A stretch of DNA of 10,525 bases. It comes from DATEAV01 sp964575425 (GTDB lineage: Bacteria; Chloroflexota; Anaerolineae; Anaerolineales; E44-bin32). Under the pieces are notes generated by a model. That model searched no databases and had not been told where the DNA came from. It saw only the letters and a program-made list of their open reading frames with translations. Numbering within the stretch: the stretch's first letter is position 1; each line of letters begins with the position of its first letter. Both the position numbers and the translations under genes were made by a program. This document shows, piece after piece, positions 1 through 5,093 of this stretch. The DNA is taken from positions 1 through 10,525 of the forward strand of contig CAZNRD010000069.1 in assembly GCA_964575425.1 (NCBI GenBank). Direction: 5' to 3'.

Positions 1-37
1 CTTCCCCAACTTGGCCCCGGCCGCTTGACTGTCTCAT

Positions 38-56
38 ATGTACTGGACGAGTACAT
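38..56. promoter_or_regulatory. Palindromic operator-like site upstream of the cold-shock gene
   Basis: A perfect inverted repeat with 7-base arms, ATGTACT and AGTACAT, flanks a 5-base centre (GGACG). It ends 4 bases before the -35 box at 61-66, where an activator or repressor dimer could contact RNA polymerase. The arms use the same GTAC core as some LexA boxes, but the half-sites are in the opposite order, so a LexA identity is not supported. The regulator is unknown. Confidence 0.45.
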
Positions 57-60
57 CAAA

Positions 61-89
61 TTGACGGACGGCACAGCGTGTGATAGACT
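61..89 (+). promoter_or_regulatory. Sigma-70-type promoter of the cold-shock gene
   Basis: TTGACG at 61-66 matches the -35 consensus at five of six bases. After a 17-base spacer, TAGACT at 84-89 matches the -10 consensus at four of six, and TGA at 81-83 adds an extended -10. The predicted start of transcription is near 96, which leaves a leader of about 22 bases that contains the ribosome binding site. Confidence 0.6.
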
Positions 90-104
90 GCCGACCACAT
101 CCCC

Positions 105-110
105 GGAGGA
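105..110 (+). promoter_or_regulatory. Ribosome binding site that fixes the TTG start of the cold-shock gene
   Basis: GGAGGA sits 7 bases before the TTG codon at 118, an ideal distance. No comparable site precedes the in-frame ATG/GTG-type codons further upstream. One of those, TTG at 25, would lie upstream of the predicted promoter. This decides the start in favour of 118. Confidence 0.75.
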
Positions 111-117
111 TCCACGG

Positions 118-330
118 TTGTCAAAGCGAAGCACCGGCATCGTTCGCTGGTTTGATGGTTCAAAAGGCTACGGATACATCGAGGCTGCGGGCGGGGAACG
201 CGTCTTCGTCCACTACAGCGCCATCAGTGGTCAGGAGGCCCGTCTGCTGCGGGAAGGCGAGCAAGTGGCGTTCCTTCTGGAACAGACAGTGCACGGCCTG
301 CAAGCCACCGAAGTCACCCGACTGAATTGA
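118..330 (+). CDS. Cold-shock-domain RNA-binding protein (CspA family)
   Basis: This 70-residue protein is a complete cold-shock domain, the usual size for CspA-type proteins, which bind single-stranded RNA and DNA and melt RNA structure in the cytoplasm. The two RNA-binding motifs are visible: KGYGYI (residues 16-21, RNP1, with Tyr in place of the usual Phe) and VFVHYSAI (29-36, RNP2). The opening strand GIVRWFD (7-13) carries the conserved Trp and Phe. The start is TTG at 118, chosen because GGAGGA lies 7 bases upstream and because a longer reading from 25 would add 31 residues unlike any cold-shock protein. A good promoter and a palindromic operator-like site lie directly upstream. RNase J follows after 109 bases, a plausible functional partner in RNA turnover. 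The family assignment is secure; the conditions that induce it are not visible. Confidence 0.93.
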   Translation: MSKRSTGIVRWFDGSKGYGYIEAAGGERVFVHYSAISGQEARLLREGEQVAFLLEQTVHGLQATEVTRLN

Positions 331-364
331 ACCCACGCAGACACCAGGCGTCTCTCTCACGTTG

Positions 365-379
365 GGCGGCGTTGCCGCC
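365..379. other. Small GC hairpin between the cold-shock gene and RNase J
   Basis: GGCGGC and GCCGCC form a perfect 6-base stem around the loop GTT, 35 bases after the cold-shock stop codon. No run of T follows, so it is a poor intrinsic terminator. It could slow decay or partly attenuate read-through into RNase J. I saw no convincing separate promoter for RNase J in 331-439. Confidence 0.3.
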
Positions 380-439
380 TGCGGGAACTCGACGCACTCC
401 GCACAGGGTCCCCGGGCTTAGCAAAGGAACCCGTATCGT

Positions 440-2083
440 ATGGCAAGCAAGAAGCTGAGACTCGTTCCCCTGGGTGGGCTGGGGGAAGTCGGAAAGAACA
501 TGATGGCCGTCGAATACGGCGACAACGTGCTGATCATCGACGCCGGGATCATGTTCCCCGAGAACGACATGCTGGGCATCGACTACATCATCCCCGATTT
601 CCGCTACCTGCTGGAGAAGAGGTCCCAAGTCCGAGCGATCCTCATCACGCATGGGCATGAGGACCACATCGGCGCCATCCATCATGTGCTTGAGGCAATC
701 CCGGCACCGTTGTATGCGACACGGCTGACGCGCGGGCTGCTGGAGGCCAAGCTGAGCCGCAACGGCATGCGGCAGCAAGCGGAGGTGCACACGGTAAAGG
801 CGGGCGACCGGCTTGGCCTTGGGCCCTTCCAGCTGGAGTTCTTCCACGTCTGCCATTCCATCCCGGATGGCGTGGGACTGGCCATCCAGACGCCGGCAGG
901 GCTGATCGTCCACTCCGGCGACTTCAAGTTCGACCACACACCTGTGGACGGCTGGCCCACCGACTTCGGCAAAGTGGGCGAGTTGGGCGGCCGTGGCGTG
1001 CTGGCCCTCCTGGCCGATTCGACGAACGCCGAGCGCCCCGGCTGGACACCTTCTGAAGCCGTGATCGGCCCGGCGCTGGATGCCGTCTTCGCTCAGGCCA
1101 GAGGCCGCATCTTGGTTGCCACGTTTGCCTCACTGATCTCGCGCGTGGCGCAGGTCGCCCGCGCCGCCGAGCGCCACAGGAAGGTGATGGCCCTGGTGGG
1201 GACCAGCATGGTGGAGAACGTGCGCATCGCACGCAGCCTGGGCTACCTGGAGATGCCGGATGAGCTGGTCGTGCCGCTGGACCAGGCGCTGCGCATGGAC
1301 CCGTCGCGTGTGGTGCTGATGTGCACGGGTACGCAGGGCGAGCCGTCCTCGATCATGGGTCGGCTTTCGATGGGCACCAACCGCCAGTTCGAGCTGATGG
1401 CTGGCGACACGGTCATCCTGTCCTCCCATCCCATCCCGGGCAACGAGGAAATGGTGCACCGCACCATCAACCGCCTGATCCAGCGCGGGGCGGAGGTGAT
1501 CTACGATGCCGTTGCCCCGGTTCACGTCTCGGGCCATGCCAGCCAGGAGGAGATGAAACTGCTGCTGCAGTTGGTGCGGCCGAAGTACTTCGTACCCATC
1601 CACGGCGAGCTGCGCCACCTCACGCGCCACGCCGCCCTCGCCCGTGAGCTGGGCATCCCGGCGGACCACATTGCCGTCGTCGAGAATGGGACACCGATCG
1701 AGTTCTCCGACGGGCGCATGACGGTCGGCGAGCGCGTGCCGGGCGGATACGTTTTCGTCGACGGCAGCGGCGTCGGCGACATCGGCCCAGCCGTCATGCG
1801 CGAGCGGGAAGCCCTGGCGCGCGATGGCTTCGTCGTCGTCCACCTTGTGCTCAACCCGAGGACGCGGAAGCTCGAGCGGCCAGTGGAAATCCTGTCGAAG
1901 GGCTTCGTCTTTGCACCGGAGGCGGAGGGACTGTTTGAGCGGGCGCGGCAGCGCGTGGAGTCACTGCTCGCCGGGTCGGATGGCGATGTGCGCGAGCGTG
2001 TGGAGCGAGAGCTCTCCAAGTTCTTCTACGCCGAAACCAAGCGCCGCCCGATGGTTTTCGTGGTGACCGCCGAGGCTCGCTGA
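440..2083 (+). CDS. rnj: Ribonuclease J (metallo-beta-lactamase / beta-CASP family)
   Basis: RNase J is a cytoplasmic zinc-dependent nuclease with 5'-to-3' exonuclease and endonuclease activity in mRNA decay and rRNA maturation. The 547-residue length is typical. The metallo-beta-lactamase part shows HGHEDH (residues 71-76), His139 in HSIPD and Asp161 in HSGDFKFD, which together are the expected metal ligands. The inserted beta-CASP part shows CTGTQGEP (295-302), HVSGHAS (362-368) and PIHGE with His388. A C-terminal domain follows from about residue 450. All catalytic residues appear intact. The ATG at 440 has AAAGGA 11 bases upstream and opens with the usual KLRLVPLGGLGEVGKN. Only one RNase J is seen, so J1 versus J2 cannot be decided. 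It sits between the cold-shock gene and an extracytoplasmic isomerase gene. The family call is very secure. Confidence 0.97.
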   Translation: MASKKLRLVPLGGLGEVGKNMMAVEYGDNVLIIDAGIMFPENDMLGIDYIIPDFRYLLEKRSQVRAILITHGHEDHIGAIHHVLEAIPAPLYATRLTRGLLEAKLSRNGMRQQAEVHTVKAGDRLGLGPFQLEFFHVCHSIPDGVGLAIQTPAGLIVHSGDFKFDHTPVDGWPTDFGKVGELGGRGVLALLADSTNAERPGWTPSEAVIGPALDAVFAQARGRILVATFASLISRVAQVARAAERHRKVMALVGTSMVENVRIARSLGYLEMPDELVVPLDQALRMDPSRVVLMCTGTQGEPSSIMGRLSMGTNRQFELMAGDTVILSSHPIPGNEEMVHRTINRLIQRGAEVIYDAVAPVHVSGHASQEEMKLLLQLVRPKYFVPIHGELRHLTRHAALARELGIPADHIAVVENGTPIEFSDGRMTVGERVPGGYVFVDGSGVGDIGPAVMREREALARDGFVVVHLVLNPRTRKLERPVEILSKGFVFAPEAEGLFERARQRVESLLAGSDGDVRERVERELSKFFYAETKRRPMVFVVTAEAR

Positions 2084-2092
2084 CGGGGCGGG

Positions 2093-2100
2093 TATAATCC
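2093..2100 (+). promoter_or_regulatory. -10 box (TATAATCC) just before the isomerase lipoprotein gene
   Basis: A perfect TATAAT at 2093-2098 lies in the 25-base gap after RNase J, with only 10 bases between it and the ATG at 2109. Transcription would start at about 2105, giving a nearly leaderless mRNA. No -35 match is visible at the normal spacing and no TGN precedes it. It is one of four TAYAATCC sites in the window. Confidence 0.5.
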
Positions 2101-2108
2101 CGGCCAGC

Positions 2109-3017
2109 ATGCGCCTCCGCTTCTGGGCACTCCTGGGGACCGGGATTGGCTGCCTGACGTTGACGGGCTGCAGTGCCCTGCCCACCGGCCTTGGCGGAAC
2201 CACCCCAACCCCAAGCCTCACGCCTGCGCCCCCGACTGCCACCCTAGAACCCCTCGCCGCTCAGGTGAACGGAACGCCCATCCTTCTGGCCGAATACCAG
2301 GCCGAAGTGGCGCGGTTTGAGGCAGCCCGGGGTCAGCTCGGCATTGAATTTGCAACCCCGCCGGATTACCGGGGCCGAGTGCTCCAGGCCTTGATCGACC
2401 GCAGGCTTCTTTCGCTGGGCGCACTGGCCAGTGGCCTGAGCGTTGAGCCTGCTGATGTGGACAGGAAGATGGCGGAGCTGGCCGCTCAGGTGGGCTCGAA
2501 CGAAGCGATGGGCGCGTGGATGGCGGCAAACCACTACTCTGTCGCGAGCCTACGCGCGGCACTCCAGGAGGAAATGCTGGCAGCGCAGATGGTCTCGCGA
2601 ATCGCTGTCTCCGTCCCCGAGACGACCGACCAGGTCCATGCGCGCCACGTGCTCGTAGCCAGCAGGCCCGAGGCCGAGGACATCCTGCGCCAGCTTGCCG
2701 CCGGCGCCGATTTCGCGGAACTGGCGCGCAGCGTTACGCTCGATCTGAGCACGAGGCCCGGCGGAGGCGACCTGGGTTGGTTTCCGCGCCGCTACCTGAC
2801 GGTCCCCGAAGTCGAGGCCGCTGCCTTTGACTTGCAGCCGGGAGAGACCAGCGGGATTGTGGAAAGCACCCTCGGCTTCCACATCGTCCAGACACTTGAG
2901 CGGGGCGAGCACCCGCTTTCGCCCGATGCGCTGCGCTGCCTGCAGGCGCTGGCTGTGGAGGATTGGCTGCAGGCGCAGCGCCAGGCCGCCGTCATTGAGA
3001 TCCTCGTCGCTCCGTGA
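2109..3017 (+). CDS. PrsA/SurA-like peptidyl-prolyl isomerase lipoprotein (parvulin family)
   Basis: This 302-residue protein is probably a lipid-anchored folding helper that acts outside the cytoplasmic membrane. The first 20 residues form a lipoprotein signal peptide ending in the lipobox L-T-G-C, so Cys21 would be the lipidated residue. A Pro/Thr-rich tether follows (about 31-48). Residues 50-165 resemble the SurA/PrsA N-terminal helical chaperone region, beginning AAQVNGTPILLAEY. The parvulin (PpiC-type) domain spans about 176-266 and shows VHARHVLV, ADFAELA, GGDLGWFPR and GFHIVQ in order. The C-terminal tail is helical. No Shine-Dalgarno sequence precedes the ATG, which fits a leaderless or near-leaderless message from the TATAAT box. 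The next gene starts 24 bases later and is probably co-transcribed. The family call is solid, but whether the isomerase is active cannot be judged by eye. Confidence 0.9.
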   Translation: MRLRFWALLGTGIGCLTLTGCSALPTGLGGTTPTPSLTPAPPTATLEPLAAQVNGTPILLAEYQAEVARFEAARGQLGIEFATPPDYRGRVLQALIDRRLLSLGALASGLSVEPADVDRKMAELAAQVGSNEAMGAWMAANHYSVASLRAALQEEMLAAQMVSRIAVSVPETTDQVHARHVLVASRPEAEDILRQLAAGADFAELARSVTLDLSTRPGGGDLGWFPRRYLTVPEVEAAAFDLQPGETSGIVESTLGFHIVQTLERGEHPLSPDALRCLQALAVEDWLQAQRQAAVIEILVAP

Positions 3018-3041
3018 CGCGGGGATCGGGAGAGAAAAGTC

Positions 3042-3764
3042 ATGGATGATTTCTACGACACCAGGCCCGGGCTGGACTTGCCTCGGCTGATCCTGAATCT
3101 CCTGACCGTGCTGGTGCTCCTGGGCACCGTCGGCGTCGGCCTGCTGATGGCAGCCCTCTTCATTAACCCCTATCTGCCTATCAACCCCTACCCGCCGCCA
3201 ACGCTGCCCCCGACTCTCGGCTGGCCCACGGCGACGAAGACACCCGAAATCCGTCTGCCCCCCACGTGGACTCCCACAGTGACCTTCACCCCGCGGCCGA
3301 CGCACACGCCGACCGCCACCGAGACCCCGGTTGCCACCCCAACGCCCGAGGGAGGCGCGGCGACGACACCGACGGCGGTCTCCTACAACTACGAAGCCGA
3401 CGATCAGATCGCCATGCCCAACGGCTTCATCAACACCCTCGGCTGCGGCTGGATGGGCGTCGGCGGACAGGTCTTTCAGGTGGTCAATTCCACCTCGGTT
3501 CCGGTGCAGGGACTGAACGTTCAACTTGGCGGGACGTTGGCCGGCGTTCCCAAGGACTTGCTCACGTTGACGGGCAGCGCGCAAGTATTGGGGCCTTCGG
3601 GCTACGTCTTCGACCTGGCCGATCGCCCGATCGCGAGCGTGAACATGCTGTGGATCCAGTTGGTCGACACCGCCGGCCTGCCGGTGTCTGCGAAAGTCTA
3701 CATTCAGACCTTCGACTCGTGCGATCATAACTTCGTTCTGCTGAACTGGCGTCAGGTGCGCTGA
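3042..3764 (+). CDS. Single-pass membrane protein with Thr/Pro-rich stalk and unrecognised extracellular domain
   Basis: No known family is recognised. The 240-residue protein has a short N-terminal cytoplasmic tail (1-14), one hydrophobic membrane segment (about 17-41), a long Pro/Thr-rich stalk (about 51-112, with repeated T-P-T and T-A-T units) and a C-terminal domain of about 125 residues rich in predicted beta strands. Two cysteines in the outer domain, Cys135 (LGCGWMG) and Cys227 (FDSCDHN), could form a disulfide. The pattern NSTSVPVQGLNVQLGG resembles beta-sandwich surface domains, but that is only an impression. The ATG at 3042 has GGAGAG 7 bases upstream, a good site. The gene follows the isomerase lipoprotein after 24 bases, probably in one transcript, and may be one of its folding clients or a fellow envelope component. 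Such stalked proteins are common in Chloroflexota. Confidence 0.82.
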   Translation: MDDFYDTRPGLDLPRLILNLLTVLVLLGTVGVGLLMAALFINPYLPINPYPPPTLPPTLGWPTATKTPEIRLPPTWTPTVTFTPRPTHTPTATETPVATPTPEGGAATTPTAVSYNYEADDQIAMPNGFINTLGCGWMGVGGQVFQVVNSTSVPVQGLNVQLGGTLAGVPKDLLTLTGSAQVLGPSGYVFDLADRPIASVNMLWIQLVDTAGLPVSAKVYIQTFDSCDHNFVLLNWRQVR

Positions 3765-3791
3765 GGCGAGGCCTCCGATGCAGACGCGAAA

Positions 3792-3818
3792 CCGGCCCAA
3801 CGCTCGGTGTTGGGCCGG
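3792..3818. terminator. Strong hairpin between convergent genes, likely bidirectional terminator
   Basis: Arms CCGGCCCAAC (3792-3801) and GTTGGGCCGG (3809-3818) pair perfectly. One G-U and one further C-G pair can extend the stem to 12 pairs with a 3-base loop. It starts 27 bases after the plus-strand stop codon and 15 bases from the minus-strand stop codon. The tail is CTGCCTTCT on the plus strand and TTTCGCG on the minus strand, so the U-runs are weak in both directions. Confidence 0.7.
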
Positions 3819-3833
3819 CTGCCTTCTGATGCC

Positions 3834-5048
3834 TCAAGTGGCAGCGTCGAGCAGGACCTGTTCCATCCAGCGAGCAATCGTCTTCCGATCGAATTCGGCC
3901 TCGACCCAGGCCCGCCCGTTGGCGCCCATGCGGCGGGCCAGGGCGGGGTCTTTCGAAAGCGTCGCCACCGCCTCGGCCATCGCTTGGGCGTCTGCCGGCA
4001 GCACAGCAATTCCAGCGTAGGCGCGCTCGACGACCTCGCGGATGACGCCGTCAATCGCCAGGACGACCGGCAGGCCGGCGGCCATGTAGTCGAAGACCTT
4101 GTTCGGATAGGTCGTGGCGAAGAGCGGGATAGGCTTGAGCACCGCCAGCCCGCAGTCCGCGGCGGCCAGGACGGCAGGAACTTCTTCCTTGGGCACCGCT
4201 GGAAGAAAAAGCACGTTCTCCAGCCCCATGCGCGCCGCTTCCGCCGTCAGCCGCGGCTTTTCCTTGCCGTCGCCCACCAGGACGAAGCGAATGCGAGGGT
4301 CGTGGCGTAGGGCACCGGCAGCCTGGAGCACGGTTTCGAGATGATTGGATAGGCCGTGCGCGCCGGTGTACAGGGCGACGAACTTCCCTTCCAGGCCGTG
4401 CCTGACTCGGAACGATGCCGCGGCGCGAACTGCAACCTTCGTGAAGAGGGCCAGGTTGACGCCGTTGGGGACGAGGGCGATCTTGCTCTCGGGCACGCCG
4501 TGCTGCTGCATGTACGGGACGTACCCCGGGGAATTGACGACGACGCGCCGGGCGCGACGGTAGAGGAAATCCTCCACCGCCCGTGCCAGAGCGATCAGGA
4601 TGGAGTTGTGCAGCACCCCCACCTGCACCGCCGCCTCCGGCCATGGATCGCGCACTTCGAAGATGAATTGGGCACGTTTGAGCGCTGCGAGCGCCAAGGC
4701 CGTGCACGCCTGAGGCAGCGGCGGCGACGTGCACCACACCAGGTTAAGCCCGCCGACAGAAAGCCCGCGCCAGAAGGCGCTCACCATAAAGGACAGGAAA
4801 CCCAGGGCACGATGCAGGAAGCTGCGGTGGACGCTGGCGGCAACGGCGCATGGGATGATCTCGAGACCGGGTTCAAGCACCTCACGCCGCTGATGGGCTG
4901 TGGGCTGGCCGGTCAGGTAGCTGCGCGTTCCGGCGAGCACGGTGACGCGGTGGCCGGAGCGGACCAGATGGCGGCAGTAGTCATAGTGCTGGGTGAGCCC
5001 GGGCTCATCCAGGCGGCTGAACAGTTGGTGCACCAGCAGGATGTGCAT
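3834..5048 (-). CDS. GT4-family glycosyltransferase (WbuB-like)
   Basis: This 404-residue GT-B fold enzyme should transfer a sugar from a nucleotide-sugar donor to a growing glycan or lipid carrier at the inner membrane face. The N-terminal acceptor half begins MHILLVHQLF and contains EVRDPWPEAA (131-140). The donor half contains VVNSPGYV (170-177), VPNGVN (193-198), LYTGAHGLSNHLETVL (226-241), FVLVGDGKEK (255-264) and TTYPNKVFDYMAAGLPVV (312-329). Those motifs are typical of WbuB-type GT4 enzymes, although Asp320 stands where many relatives have Glu. Donor and acceptor are unknown. The ATG at 5048 is preferred over the GTG at 5087: the family starts at MHILLV, the extra 13 residues look unstructured, and the GTG falls inside a likely extended -10 box. 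It lies 45 bases downstream of the heparinase-like gene and belongs to the same polysaccharide set. Confidence 0.93.
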   Translation of the reverse strand: MHILLVHQLFSRLDEPGLTQHYDYCRHLVRSGHRVTVLAGTRSYLTGQPTAHQRREVLEPGLEIIPCAVAASVHRSFLHRALGFLSFMVSAFWRGLSVGGLNLVWCTSPPLPQACTALALAALKRAQFIFEVRDPWPEAAVQVGVLHNSILIALARAVEDFLYRRARRVVVNSPGYVPYMQQHGVPESKIALVPNGVNLALFTKVAVRAAASFRVRHGLEGKFVALYTGAHGLSNHLETVLQAAGALRHDPRIRFVLVGDGKEKPRLTAEAARMGLENVLFLPAVPKEEVPAVLAAADCGLAVLKPIPLFATTYPNKVFDYMAAGLPVVLAIDGVIREVVERAYAGIAVLPADAQAMAEAVATLSKDPALARRMGANGRAWVEAEFDRKTIARWMEQVLLDAAT

Positions 5049-5075
5049 GGAGGGAAACGGCGCCGGCGAGCCTAC

Positions 5076-5086
5076 GGATTGTATCA
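5076..5086 (-). promoter_or_regulatory. Extended -10 box (TGATACAATCC) before the glycosyltransferase gene
   Basis: Read on the minus strand, TGA-TACAAT-CC lies in the gap after the heparinase-like stop codon (5094-5096). The first T and G belong to the apparent GTG start at 5087. Transcription would begin near 5071, about 23 bases before the ATG at 5048. No good -35 is seen. It would give the glycosyltransferase its own transcript besides read-through. Confidence 0.4.
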
Positions 5087-5093
5087 CGCAGCC

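Noticed and set aside
38..56. LexA box upstream of the cold-shock gene
   Set aside because: The GTAC-containing half-sites are arranged in the opposite order from the known AGTAC...GTACT-type boxes, so only an unnamed operator is claimed.
3240..3375. Possible DNA tandem repeat within the stalk-coding region
   Set aside because: The repetition is of Thr/Pro codons in a low-complexity spacer, with no regular DNA unit length.
2550..3800. Open frame of 416 codons on the minus strand across the isomerase and stalk-protein genes
   Set aside because: It lies antisense to two genes with clear domains or targeting signals, its translation is rich in Arg, Gly, His and Gln with no motif, and it spans two genes and their gap. 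It is a by-product of high GC.
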